Shown: positions 1 through 8,085 of the stretch, in pieces
Layout: every line of letters starts with the position of its first letter
Numbering within the stretch: the stretch's first letter is position 1
DNA from: Staphylococcus ureilyticus
Lineage (GTDB): Bacteria; Bacillota; Bacilli; Staphylococcales; Staphylococcaceae
Assembly: GCF_002902235.1 (NCBI RefSeq)
Contig: NZ_PPRL01000007.1
Coordinates: 1 to 36,324 of the forward strand
Direction of reading: 5' to 3'
DNA length: 36,324 nt
Translations under genes and position numbers: made by a program
Notes under the pieces: model-generated
The model's input: the letters and a program-made list of their open reading frames with translations, nothing else
Databases searched by the model: none
What the model was told of the DNA's origin: nothing

Positions 1-8
1 GACTGTTT

Positions 9-13
9 CCTCC
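9..13 (-). promoter_or_regulatory. Ribosome binding site of a gene off the left edge
   Basis: On the minus strand these bases read GGAGG, a near-perfect Shine-Dalgarno. The 8 bases between it and the window edge contain no start codon, so the start would lie just outside the window. I infer a minus-strand gene beginning immediately left of position 1; nothing of its product is visible. Confidence 0.5.
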
Positions 14-441
14 AATGTTCTATTAATAACTAATACATTAAATTATACCAATCAGAATAGTTTCATTCAATAATTTTCAAAAAATTTAAAAAATAACAAC
101 ATCTTTGGTTAAACTAATGAAATTAATTGATTCAAGTGTAACATCATATAGAAGATAATACATAGATGTCACTGATTAAAGCATGAACGTTCACATCTTT
201 TGAGATACTACGGAAATCGATATTGATATATCACAATCTATTAATTTTAGTAACTAAGTTCAAAATTTTCATTGATATTGTGTAGTGAACGATAGGAAAA
301 AGGCTTTTTTGAGTATTAAAAGCTGTGCAAAGGTATTGTACAACACTGACACTCAAGGAACGTCATAACTGCAAGATTATATGGCTAAACCATATATCAG
401 ACAAGAAGCATTCACGTACATAATGATATAATTTCAAATAT
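14..441. other. Intergenic region with no gene seen
   Basis: About 430 bases of AT-rich DNA with stops in all frames and no coding sequence I would defend. It should hold the promoter of the minus-strand gene off the left edge. The only structure seen is a short imperfect inverted repeat, TGTGCAA-N5-TTGTACA, near 323-341, of unknown meaning. No tRNA or known RNA family was recognised. Confidence 0.5.
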
Positions 442-471
442 AAAAAGCGCTAATCCATAGTGAATTAGCGC
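442..471 (-). terminator. Rho-independent terminator of the threonine dehydrogenase gene
   Basis: GCGCTAAT at 447-454 is exactly complementary to ATTAGCGC at 464-471, with a 9-base loop. On the minus strand the stem runs straight into TTTTT (442-446). It lies about 58 bases past the stop codon of the minus-strand gene at 529. Confidence 0.85.
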
Positions 472-528
472 CCTTACTTTTTAAAATTTTATGCCTTACT
501 CGCTTGTCATCGATTATTTCAAAAGTAA

Positions 529-1485
529 TTATCTTACTTTATCTTTATTTGAGATTTCTTTAAGCATAACTTCTGTCATTTTAGTCAAATCATATTTAGG
601 ATTAAAGCCCCACTCTGCTCTAGCACAACTTGTATCAATACTATTTGGCCAACTGTCAGCAATACCTTGTCTGTCTGGGTCAACTTCGTAATTTAATTTA
701 AAATCTGGGTAATGCTCTTGAATTGCCGCTTTGACCATTTCTGGTTCAATGCTCATCGCACTCAAATTATAGGCGTTACGATTAATTAATTTTACGCCGT
801 CTGCTTCCATTAACTTGATAATAGCGTCAATTGCATCTTCCATATACATCATATCCATAAATGTATCTTTAGCAATATAGCTTGTATACTGACCTTCACG
901 AACTGCTTTAAAATAAATATCTACTGCATAATCTGTTGTACCGCCACCAGGCTCTTTAATATGTGATATTAATCCAGGGAATCTAACACTTCTTGTATCT
1001 ACACCAAATTTATCAAAGTAATATTGGCATAATAGCTCACCAGCAACTTTGTTAACGCCATACATAGAAGTTGGTCGTTGAATCGTAACCTGTGGTGTGT
1101 TCACTTTCGGTGTTGAAGGTCCAAAAGCTCCAATTGAACTTGGTGTAAAGAACTGTAAGTCATATTCTCGAGCTACTTCTAAAGCATTTAAAAGACCACC
1201 CATATTTAAATCCCATGCAAATTGTGGATTTTTTTCAGCTGTTGCAGATAATAATGCCGCCATATGCATAAATGTATCTGGTTTAAAAGACTCAACAATT
1301 TCCGTCATTCTGTTTTTATCTGTAACATCTAAAATTTCAAATGGTCCATTAGCAATCGCCGAACCTGTTTCTGGCTCTCTAATATCTGTGGCAAGTACAT
1401 TATCATTGCCATATAACGCTCTACATTTTACTACGAGCTCAGTACCAATTTGACCTAAAGCACCTGTAATCATTATCTTTTTCAT
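529..1485 (-). CDS. tdh: L-threonine 3-dehydrogenase, SDR (epimerase-like) type
   Basis: This enzyme oxidises L-threonine to 2-amino-3-ketobutyrate with NAD in the cytoplasm. The 318-residue protein opens with a Rossmann motif, GALGQIG at residues 8-14. The extended-SDR catalytic pair is Y142-x3-K146 (MYGVNK). It also carries [13 protein letters not shown] and a late ADSWP, which are hallmarks of the epimerase-like threonine dehydrogenases of animals and firmicutes rather than of the zinc-dependent family. I place the start at ATG 1485, 9 bases after AGGGAG. A TTG at 1491 is in frame but sits only 3 bases from that site. No KBL (2-amino-3-ketobutyrate ligase) gene is beside it, and the gene stands alone with its own terminator. 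A cre-like palindrome about 85 bases upstream suggests control by CcpA. Confidence 0.92.
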   Translation of the reverse strand: MKKIMITGALGQIGTELVVKCRALYGNDNVLATDIREPETGSAIANGPFEILDVTDKNRMTEIVESFKPDTFMHMAALLSATAEKNPQFAWDLNMGGLLNALEVAREYDLQFFTPSSIGAFGPSTPKVNTPQVTIQRPTSMYGVNKVAGELLCQYYFDKFGVDTRSVRFPGLISHIKEPGGGTTDYAVDIYFKAVREGQYTSYIAKDTFMDMMYMEDAIDAIIKLMEADGVKLINRNAYNLSAMSIEPEMVKAAIQEHYPDFKLNYEVDPDRQGIADSWPNSIDTSCARAEWGFNPKYDLTKMTEVMLKEISNKDKVR

Positions 1486-1569
1486 AATCAAAAACTCCCT
1501 TGTTTATTACAGAAATCGTAATGTATTTTCGTAGTGGACAAATATCTATCATTTACAAACATTGTACTA

Positions 1570-1583
1570 TAAAAGCGCTTTTT
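1570..1583. promoter_or_regulatory. Candidate catabolite responsive element (CcpA site)
   Basis: The sequence TAAAAGCGCTTTTT has the cre core AAAGCGCTTT and differs from the symmetric consensus TGAAAGCGCTTTCA only in its outer bases. It lies 85 bases upstream of the threonine dehydrogenase start and about 120 bases ahead of the fus promoter. CcpA control is inferred from the sequence alone. Confidence 0.5.
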
Positions 1584-1703
1584 TGTATACTACGCGTGTA
1601 CATGAATCGACTAATTATATTTTACCGGTATTGTCGTTGCAAGCTGATGATTGTTAAGCTTTTGACTTCTCAATATATAGGAAAATTTTATAATATATAG
1701 ATT

Positions 1704-1732
1704 TTGACATTTCTTTGGTAATTTGATATAAA
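1704..1732 (+). promoter_or_regulatory. Sigma-A promoter of the fus leader and gene
   Basis: A consensus -35 TTGACA (1704-1709) is followed after exactly 17 bases by TATAAA (1727-1732). Transcription should start near 1739, giving a leader RNA of about 155 bases before the fus start. Confidence 0.85.
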
Positions 1733-1763
1733 ACAAACAAATACAATATGTGGAGATGATGAT

Positions 1764-1814
1764 ATGTTGCATAACAATGCTTCATTATTAATACAAAGCA
1801 ATTACTGTCTATAG
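1764..1814 (+). CDS. Leader peptide of the fusidic acid resistance gene
   Basis: A 16-codon reading frame encodes MLHNNASLLIQSNYCL. It has its own GGAG site (1752-1755) 8 bases before the ATG. It begins about 25 bases after the expected transcript start and ends 80 bases before the fus start. Its codons 11-13 contain CAAAGCA, the first of four alternating complementary segments in the leader. This is the layout of translational attenuators such as those of erm and cat genes, where a stalled ribosome reshapes the RNA. I infer a regulatory role; the peptide itself probably has none. Confidence 0.7.
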   Translation: MLHNNASLLIQSNYCL

Positions 1815-1887
1815 TATGATGCTTTGTTTAAAATTTCTTTTCACAAAGCATCTTTTGCTTTTAAGAATTATAATGTGAAAGGAATTT
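1794..1887 (+). promoter_or_regulatory. Translational attenuator hairpins upstream of fus
   Basis: Segment 1 CAAAGCA (1794-1800, inside the leader frame) pairs with segment 2 TGCTTTG (1820-1826). Segment 3 CAAAGCA (1844-1850) pairs with segment 4 TGCTTT (1856-1861). The stretch 1831-1844 is complementary to 1875-1887 with one bulge and one wobble pair, which buries the fus ribosome binding site AAAGGA (1878-1883). If a ribosome stalls on the leader and covers segment 1, segment 2 can pair with segment 3 (ATGCTTTG with CAAAGCAT). The anti-SD strand then falls in the loop and the SD is freed. Confidence 0.7.
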
Positions 1888-1894
1888 AAAAAAA

Positions 1895-2539
1895 TTGGAA
1901 AAACAAATTTATCCATATCAATTTAACTATATTAAAGAACGAATCGCACATTTACTTAATGCTTATAAATCAGTAAATGACTTAAATACAATTGCTTCTA
2001 TAAAAGAAACAACTAAAATAGACATTTATCAGCAGTTTCATCAAATAGATGATACGTTGACTGAAGCGATTGAAAAATTAATGAACATACGTATTACTAA
2101 AGTACAAGTAGATAAAATATTAGAAACTTTACAGACATACGTTATACCCTTTGAACACCCTTCAAAAAAACAAGTCGAAAAAACTTTTCGTAAAATTAAA
2201 AAGCTTAAATCACCGCTTATTAGTGATGAAATCCTTTTGGAAAGTACTTATATCGGATGGAACGATATCGCTTCAAACAGAAAATTTATCATCTATTATA
2301 ACGAGCAAGGAACTTTAACAGGTTTTTATGGCGACATTGCTAACCAAACCGTTAAGGGCTATTGCGCAATTTGTAATAAAGAATCTAATGTCGCTCTATT
2401 TATGCGTAAAACACGTACTTCTGGTGATGGACAATATACCAAAAAAGGTGACTATATTTGTTTTGACAGTATCAAATGTAATCAACAATTGTCGGATATT
2501 ACACAATTTTATCAATTTGTCGATAAAATCCACTCATAA
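1895..2539 (+). CDS. fusB: FusB-family fusidic acid resistance protein (EF-G rescue factor)
   Basis: FusB-family proteins bind elongation factor G and release it from ribosomes jammed by fusidic acid. This 214-residue protein has the expected family length and layout: a helical N-terminal half (IYPYQFNYIKE) and a C-terminal treble-clef zinc finger with ligands C157, C160, C189 and C195. It contains family blocks such as YIGWNDIASNRKFIIYY and GFYGDIANQTVKGYC. The start is a TTG at 1895, 11 bases after AAAGGA. It sits behind a leader peptide and attenuator, so it is probably drug-inducible. No insertion sequence or SCC element is visible around it, so it may be a resident chromosomal gene like fusD or fusF of other coagulase-negative species. 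Which fus allele it is cannot be decided here. Confidence 0.9.
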   Translation: MEKQIYPYQFNYIKERIAHLLNAYKSVNDLNTIASIKETTKIDIYQQFHQIDDTLTEAIEKLMNIRITKVQVDKILETLQTYVIPFEHPSKKQVEKTFRKIKKLKSPLISDEILLESTYIGWNDIASNRKFIIYYNEQGTLTGFYGDIANQTVKGYCAICNKESNVALFMRKTRTSGDGQYTKKGDYICFDSIKCNQQLSDITQFYQFVDKIHS

Positions 2540-2600
2540 GTTTTATAGTTCCGCTAGTATGATTATTATGTTAGTACTTTAACTTCAAAATACAAAGAAT

Positions 2601-2983
2601 TACCTGAGCTTTCGCTCATGCATAACTCCCACTAACCTAACAAGTTGGGAAGTGTTTCAAAGGTTTACCTGACCTTCCGCTCATGCATAAGTCCCACTAA
2701 CCCAATAAATTGGGAAGTGTTTCAAGGTTTACCTGAGCTTTCGCTCATGCATAAGTCCCACTAACCCAACAAGTTGGGAAGTGCTTTAAAGGTTTACCTG
2801 AGCTTTCGCTCATGCATAACTCCCACTAACCCAACAAGTTGGGAAGTGCTTTAAAGGTTTACCTGAGCTTTCGCTCATGCATAAGTCCCACTAACCCAAC
2901 AAGTTAGGAAGTGTTTCAAAGGTTTACCTGAGCTTCCGCTCATGCATAAGTCCCACTAACCCAACAAGTTGGGAAGTGGGACT
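2601..2983. repeat. Six tandem copies of a 65-bp hairpin-bearing repeat
   Basis: Units begin at 2601, 2666, 2730, 2795, 2860 and 2925 and are 65, 64, 65, 65, 65 and about 59 bases long. Each carries a TGAGC-TTTC-GCTCA mini-hairpin and a CACT-aa-CCCAAC-aa-GTTGGG-a-AGTG hairpin. Unit 2 has changed both arms of the second stem together (CCCAAT/ATTGGG), a compensatory change that keeps the pairing. Units differ at a few positions, so the array is not a very recent expansion. It fills the space between the convergent fus and LysR genes. There are no unique spacers, so it is not a CRISPR array. Confidence 0.9.
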
Positions 2984-2993
2984 TTAATTTTTC
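2950..2993 (+). terminator. Terminator formed by the last repeat unit
   Basis: In the last repeat unit the outer arms are complete: AGTCCCACT pairs with AGTGGGACT around the inner CCCAAC/GTTGGG hairpin, giving a long stem. On the plus strand it runs into TTTAATTTTT, so it can end transcripts coming from fus. It touches the stop codon of the convergent LysR gene. Confidence 0.7.
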
Positions 2994-3874
2994 AAATACT
3001 CAATAAAAGTACGAATGGTTTGTTCGTTCACGCGATCAACATTTGTTAAAGCTGTAAAATAAATATAATAATCAAATGGTGAGCCAATGGGGAGCATCTC
3101 AATCAAACCATTAAGTATGAACGGATCATCTTCTAGCATCAAACTCGATACAATACTTACACCCAACCCCTCGGAAACTGTTTTAATCAATACACTTGGA
3201 TTATTCGTTCTAAACACAATTTTTAATGGACCATTTTCATCTTCAAATGCTTTAAAATTATTATGATAAAAATTGCGATCATACAGGACAAAAGGAAATT
3301 GTTTAATTGATTCCATTTCAACCATGCTTTTTAATGATAGTTTAGACTTTTTAGGTACAATTAATTTAAAGTCAGTAGATAAATTCAATGAATGTGGGAC
3401 GATGTGATGACTAAAAGTTTCATTTTCAGTTTTTCCTATAAGTCCGATATCAATCTCATTATTTTCAATCATTTTTATAATTTCTTGTCTATCACTTTCA
3501 AATACTTCTACGTCAATATGCGCATAGTCTTTTTTAAAATTTGATAAAGCTTTTGGCACAATTTTATTAAATAAAGTTGGTATCGTCGCTATTTTCAATG
3601 AACCTTTGATATTACTATGCAATGCCTCTACTTCCGATAATAAACTCGTCTGGGCTTCTAAAATATCTATAATTAAAGGTATAAGTCGCTTTCCAACTTC
3701 TGTTGGCAATGTCCCTTTACGTGAACGATTAAAAATTTTATACCCTAACTCTGACTCTAAATTAGCAATAGACTGACTCATTGCTGATTGGCTAATATGC
3801 ATTGCTTCCGAAGCGTGAACAATAGATTCTAACTCATAAATCTTTTTAACATACGATAATTGTTCAAAATTCAT
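2984..3874 (-). CDS. LysR-family transcriptional regulator
   Basis: A 296-residue DNA-binding regulator of normal LysR length. Residues 1-60 form the winged helix-turn-helix (AMHISQSAMSQSIANLE, then GYKIFNRSRKG). The rest is the two-lobed effector-binding domain, starting near GSLKIATIPTL. The ATG follows AAGGAGG with 6 bases between. It is transcribed away from the MFS transporter at 3988 across a 113-base gap. In this family that arrangement usually means the regulator controls both genes in response to a small molecule. The effector cannot be read from the sequence. Confidence 0.9.
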   Translation of the reverse strand: MNFEQLSYVKKIYELESIVHASEAMHISQSAMSQSIANLESELGYKIFNRSRKGTLPTEVGKRLIPLIIDILEAQTSLLSEVEALHSNIKGSLKIATIPTLFNKIVPKALSNFKKDYAHIDVEVFESDRQEIIKMIENNEIDIGLIGKTENETFSHHIVPHSLNLSTDFKLIVPKKSKLSLKSMVEMESIKQFPFVLYDRNFYHNNFKAFEDENGPLKIVFRTNNPSVLIKTVSEGLGVSIVSSLMLEDDPFILNGLIEMLPIGSPFDYYIYFTALTNVDRVNEQTIRTFIEYLKN

Positions 3875-3889
3875 TGTATCCTCCTTATA

Positions 3890-3917
3890 TCAGTAAAGCT
3901 TATGTAAACTTAAAAAA
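3890..3917. promoter_or_regulatory. Candidate LysR binding region
   Basis: The gap between the divergent LysR and MFS genes contains, on the minus strand, the near-direct repeat AAGTTTACAT/AAGCTTTACT with T-N-A spacing that fits a loose LysR box. It is the most patterned part of the 113-base shared promoter region. Assignment is by position and is tentative. Confidence 0.3.
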
Positions 3918-3987
3918 TTCTAATTATACATTATCTATTATAATAAATGATGGTTGAAAAAATTTATATTAAAGGACGGTATTAAAT

Positions 3988-5169
3988 ATGTACGATAAAC
4001 TCTGGTCAAAAGATTTTATCTTCATTACAATGACAAACTTTTTAATGTATTTAATCCATTATACATTAATCGTAACTGTCACTATATTTACAATTGATAA
4101 ATACCACGCTTCAGAAAGTATGGGTGGTTTAGCAGCTGGTATATTTATCATCGGTATGTTATTTGGACGCTTAGTTTCTGGCAGAATTATCGATAATCTG
4201 CAGCCTAAAAAAGTATTAATATATGGTATTATTTTCTCAATTATTACAGTTGGCTTATACTTTGCAATCAACAGTCTTCTTATATTAATGATCGTAAGAT
4301 TACTGCATGGTATTGCTTTTGGTTTATCGTCAACTGCAACTGGAACCATTTCATCTAGAATTATTCCAGATAAACGAAAAGGTGAAGGTATCGGTTATTA
4401 TGCATTAAGCGTAACGACCGCTTCAGCAATCGGACCATTCACTGGTATCATATTAAATCAAAGATTTGGTTTTGAATCTATTTTTATCGTTAGCTTGGCA
4501 GTCATTATTTTCGCTTTTGTTATCTCATTGTTTATCAAAGGGTTACCAAAAGCAGAACCGTCAACAACAGACAATGATTCCAAGGAAAAAGGACTTAGTG
4601 CTTATATCCAAAAAGAAGCATTACCAATATCTGTTGTAATCATATTCGTTGGTATCGCTTATTCTAGTGTACTATCATTTTTAACTGTTTATACAGAACA
4701 AATCAATCTTGCTACAGCATCTAGTTTCTTCTTTATTATATATGCAGTGAGTACATTTGTTACACGTCCGTTTACTGGAAAAATTTATGATCATTACGGT
4801 GAAAATAAAGTGATGTATCCAGTATTAATCAGTTTCATGCTTGGACTTATACTTTTAAGCGCAACACACACAAGTTTATTATTGCTTATTTCAGCAATTT
4901 TCATTGGCGTTGGATATGGTACTATCATTCCAAGCGCACAAGCCATTGCTATACAACAGTCTCCAGTTAAAAAAATTGGACTCGCGACTTCTACATTCTA
5001 TATGTTTGCAGATTTCGGTGCTGGTATAGGACCATTTATTTTAGGTGTGATTATTCCAATTATGGGTTATCGTAACCTATATATCACCATGGCTGCGCTC
5101 GTCATTTTATCAATTGTACTTTATTTCCTATTACATGGAAAAAAATCAGCTGAAAACAACAATTATTAA
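3988..5169 (+). CDS. Major facilitator superfamily transporter
   Basis: A 393-residue, twelve-helix MFS_1 membrane protein. The loop between helices 2 and 3 shows the MFS A motif as GRLVSGRIIDNLQPKKV. The equivalent loop of the second half reads TRPFTGKIYDHYGENKV, as expected for two repeated six-helix halves. A hydrophilic linker rich in D, S and K (about residues 188-205) separates the halves. AAAGGA lies 11 bases before the ATG. It most resembles proton-driven drug or metabolite exporters, but the substrate is unknown. The divergent LysR gene is its likely regulator, and a strong hairpin at 5249 ends the transcript. Confidence 0.88.
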   Translation: MYDKLWSKDFIFITMTNFLMYLIHYTLIVTVTIFTIDKYHASESMGGLAAGIFIIGMLFGRLVSGRIIDNLQPKKVLIYGIIFSIITVGLYFAINSLLILMIVRLLHGIAFGLSSTATGTISSRIIPDKRKGEGIGYYALSVTTASAIGPFTGIILNQRFGFESIFIVSLAVIIFAFVISLFIKGLPKAEPSTTDNDSKEKGLSAYIQKEALPISVVIIFVGIAYSSVLSFLTVYTEQINLATASSFFFIIYAVSTFVTRPFTGKIYDHYGENKVMYPVLISFMLGLILLSATHTSLLLLISAIFIGVGYGTIIPSAQAIAIQQSPVKKIGLATSTFYMFADFGAGIGPFILGVIIPIMGYRNLYITMAALVILSIVLYFLLHGKKSAENNNY

Positions 5170-5248
5170 TATAATCATTTATAATCTAATCATCTAAATG
5201 TGGCTGTAACAAAATTTGTCATCTACGATATACTTGTATCACATTAAT

Positions 5249-5282
5249 AAGGCAAGCAAACGAACTGTCGTTTGCTTGCCTT
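5249..5282. terminator. Bidirectional terminator between the MFS and SRPBCC genes
   Basis: A perfect 14-bp stem (AAGGCAAGCAAACG with its complement) encloses a 6-base loop. It sits between two convergent genes, with a weak T-rich tail on the plus side. Confidence 0.8.
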
Positions 5283-5314
5283 ATGTTTTGGAAGCATTTT
5301 TAATGCCTATCACT

Positions 5315-5791
5315 TTAAATTACAGCTAAGCTGGCTTCAATTTCAGTTTTTTTCGCATCAAAATCACAATCCTGTTGTGATAATGGCTTGCCTGTTTCGG
5401 CAATACTTTTGATACTTTCGGTTTGAAATTGCCAACCAGCAAAATCTAATGTAATATGTGGAAATTCAAAAGGTAAATATTCATAAAAATTGAGTTCTAC
5501 ATATGATTGATGTTCAAATAATTCAAATTTCACTTTTCCAATATCCCATGTAAAACCAATCGTTTTATTTGGTTCGAAATGTGTAATACGCATTTCTAAA
5601 TCTTCACTATCGTCTAAGTGAAACAACATTTTCCCGCCTTCTATTCGTTCTTGAAATGACAATTGCGGAAACCATTGCTGTATCCCTTCTGTAGTACTTA
5701 AATAATCAAAAATACGATGCACGTCACTCTTAATTTTCAAATTTATTGTTTGATAAACGCCTGATTTATCTTTAGCATACTGTATTGCCAT
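5315..5791 (-). CDS. SRPBCC (START/AHSA1-like) domain protein
   Basis: A 158-residue soluble protein of the helix-grip SRPBCC fold, close to the activator-of-Hsp90-ATPase-like (AHSA1) group. Typical blocks are the N-terminal beta strand with SDVHRIFDYLSTTEGIQQWF, the central MRITHFEPNKTIGFTW, and a C-terminal helix. Members bind hydrophobic ligands or act as small hydrolase-like or chaperone-like proteins, and no reaction can be named here. The ATG has an excellent AGGAGGG site. The upstream permease terminator lies in its 5' region, so it probably has its own promoter. Confidence 0.8.
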   Translation of the reverse strand: MAIQYAKDKSGVYQTINLKIKSDVHRIFDYLSTTEGIQQWFPQLSFQERIEGGKMLFHLDDSEDLEMRITHFEPNKTIGFTWDIGKVKFELFEHQSYVELNFYEYLPFEFPHITLDFAGWQFQTESIKSIAETGKPLSQQDCDFDAKKTEIEASLAVI

Positions 5792-5804
5792 TTTTTCCCT
5801 CCTA

Positions 5805-5851
5805 AAAATAGGAATATAACCTATCAGTAATCATTACTTTGGTTATATTCC
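5805..5851 (-). terminator. Terminator of the amino acid permease gene
   Basis: GGAATATAACC (5811-5821) pairs with GGTTATATTCC (5841-5851). The loop contains a second perfect hairpin, AGTAAT-C-ATTACT. On the minus strand it is followed by TATTTTTA, and it begins 16 bases past the permease stop codon. Confidence 0.75.
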
Positions 5852-5866
5852 CTAAAATTATTTTTA

Positions 5867-7249
5867 TTATACTTTTTCTTTAACTTGTGATTGAATCGCT
5901 CTTTCTTTTTTCGTGTAATTAAAATAGATAAGCCCCAGTAAGATAAACCATATTGGTGATAATACAACACCCATTCTTGTGTCAGGTACAATAAATAATA
6001 TCAACAACACAAAGACAAAGAATAATTGTACAAATCTTGCAGTATGAATACCACCTGGTAACTTAAACTGACTTTCTTTGTGATGGTTAGGATTTGATTT
6101 CGCATATTTTGCATACGCATGCATGATGAACATCCATACAACAACTAACAAAATAGTTGAAATTGCCGTTACATAGAAAAATACTTGAGTCGCATTTGGA
6201 ATAAAATAATTTAACAGTACAGTTATAGACAGTAATGCACAAGTGACAAGTATTGCAACAAAAGGGACACCTCTATGATTCGTCTTCATTAGCAAACGGT
6301 GTGTTTGACCTTTTTCTGATAGTCCAAATAGTATTCTACTATTCGCAAAAATACCACTATTACAAGCTGATGATGCTGCAGTAAGTACTACAAAATTGAT
6401 TAAACCAGCCGCAAATGGTACGCCTATTAATGCGAATAAGCTAACAAATGGACTATTGTTCGGATCTATATCTTGCCAAGGAATAATTGACATCATAACT
6501 GCTAAGGCACCTACATAAAATAATAAAATACGTATAGGCACACTATTGATTGCTTTAGGTATCGTCTTATGTGGATTTCTCGTTTCACCTGCTGTAATAC
6601 CTAGAATTTCTATACCTGTAAATGAGAAAACAACCATTTGAAATGACATAAAGAAACCTGAAGCACCATGTGTAAATAATCCACCATTACTATAAATATT
6701 AGATATACTCGTTTTTCCAAATGGCGTTTGGATCGCAAATATAATCATCACTACACCTACAACTATGAGTGCTAGTATAGTCACAACTTTAATAATGGCA
6801 AACCAAAATTCTAACTCACCAAACATTTTCGTACTCGTTAAGTTGAAAGTCATGAGTATCAAGATACAAGCTAATGATGTAATCCAATTTGGTAAATCTG
6901 GAACCCAATATTCTACATATTTAGCAACAGCTGTAATTTCTGCCATACCTGAAGTTATCCATGTTAACCAGTACGTCCATCCTGTTACAAAACCAGCAAA
7001 AGCTCCAATTTGATCATGAGCTATATCTGCAAATGTTTTGTATTTCGTATTAGCAAGTAACATTTCCCCCATTGCGCGCATAAATAAAAATAAAACAAAA
7101 CCTACAATTATGTAAGTGAGTAATATCGATGGTCCAGTCAAACTGATAGACTGACCCGCCCCTAAAAATAGTCCAGTACCAATGGCGCCACCAATAGCAA
7201 TAAGTTGAATGTGTCTATTGCTTAACTCTCTGTTTAATTTATTTGTCAT
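5867..7249 (-). CDS. Amino acid permease, AAT family (CycA/AapA-like)
   Basis: A 460-residue, twelve-helix APC-superfamily transporter. The N-terminal block AIGGAIGTGLFLGAGQ, the GEMLLANTKYKTFADIA segment and TGIEILGITAGETRNPHKTIP are diagnostic of the amino acid transporter (AAT) family of proton symporters. By sequence flavour it resembles the D-serine/D-alanine/glycine permease CycA. Substrate specificity in this family is not safely predicted, and other neutral amino acids are possible. The ATG follows GGAGCA. The gene has its own terminator and is divergent from the glutamate dehydrogenase gene across more than 800 bases. Confidence 0.88.
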   Translation of the reverse strand: MTNKLNRELSNRHIQLIAIGGAIGTGLFLGAGQSISLTGPSILLTYIIVGFVLFLFMRAMGEMLLANTKYKTFADIAHDQIGAFAGFVTGWTYWLTWITSGMAEITAVAKYVEYWVPDLPNWITSLACILILMTFNLTSTKMFGELEFWFAIIKVVTILALIVVGVVMIIFAIQTPFGKTSISNIYSNGGLFTHGASGFFMSFQMVVFSFTGIEILGITAGETRNPHKTIPKAINSVPIRILLFYVGALAVMMSIIPWQDIDPNNSPFVSLFALIGVPFAAGLINFVVLTAASSACNSGIFANSRILFGLSEKGQTHRLLMKTNHRGVPFVAILVTCALLSITVLLNYFIPNATQVFFYVTAISTILLVVVWMFIMHAYAKYAKSNPNHHKESQFKLPGGIHTARFVQLFFVFVLLILFIVPDTRMGVVLSPIWFILLGLIYFNYTKKERAIQSQVKEKV

Positions 7250-8006
7250 AAATTTGCTCCAATTCCTTTGTTTTAAAACATAATCAACATATAGAACTTA
7301 AAATCATACCCCTTAATTTCAAATTGCAAAATACTATAAATCAAAAATGTTTGATTGTATAATATTATTTTTTTCTGAAAATTACAACTATTCTTCAAAA
7401 TTATTTTAAATAAAAATGTGTTATTACACTATTGTTTTATTTATACCATAAAGTTTATTAGTAATTTACTATTTTATTTAATTTTACTTTCATTGTACAT
7501 CATGATATTTACGTGCTATATCTTTGTTGTGTGCTAAAGTCTATGGTAATTGTAAATAATTCAAATTAAAAAAAGTATGTCTCCTAATGATTCACAGCTA
7601 TAATAAAGTAGTTAAATTATGGCATAGTTCTTAACTCAGATAGACAAGTTACAGTACAATGTGTAACAAAAAATATAGCCTTTCTAATAAATATACATGC
7701 ATTTAATCATTACTATCCATTTTCTCATCCCCTATAAGTCGATTGTAACTATAAACGATTACTCATATTTAAGTAACATTAAATTTTACTATCTACAGCA
7801 TCATATACTTTTCTATATCTATTAATTTTTCAGTATAATTAATCAATTATACGACGCTGTTTTTCAACACTATAAGCAATCACTTAAAGTTCTCGGCTAT
7901 AATCACCCCCTATCCAAGCATAAAACTAGACAATTTCTCTCCAAAAAATCATATATTTTGTATTAATTGAATTTTCAAACTTTTATAAAAATTCAGTCAT
8001 TATGTA
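7250..8006. other. Long AT-rich intergenic region with no gene seen
   Basis: About 760 bases with frequent stops in all six frames and no ribosome binding site followed by a credible reading frame. It separates two divergent genes and must hold the permease promoter near its left end. No repeats, tRNA, T-box or riboswitch were recognised. Its length is unusual for this compact window and could reflect a lost gene or an unrecognised RNA. Confidence 0.5.
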
Positions 8007-8035
8007 TTGATTTTATATCTTATTATCGATAACAT
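8007..8035 (+). promoter_or_regulatory. Probable promoter of the glutamate dehydrogenase gene
   Basis: TTGATT (8007-8012) and TAACAT (8030-8035) are separated by 17 bases. This would give a 5' untranslated region of about 45 bases before the ATG at 8086. Confidence 0.5.
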
Positions 8036-8085
8036 TTATATATAAGTAACTTATAAGTATTGAAGTAATGATAGAGGAGATAAAC

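Noticed and set aside
1500-1700. Plus-strand 66-codon frame between tdh and fus
   Set aside because: It has no ribosome binding site, covers the cre-like site and ends just before the fus promoter; composition is that of intergenic DNA.
2601-2983. CRISPR array
   Set aside because: The 65-bp units follow each other directly with no unique spacers, and no cas genes are near.
1895-2983. SCC or plasmid insertion carrying fus
   Set aside because: No recombinase, insertion sequence or attachment-site-like direct repeats were seen at the flanks.
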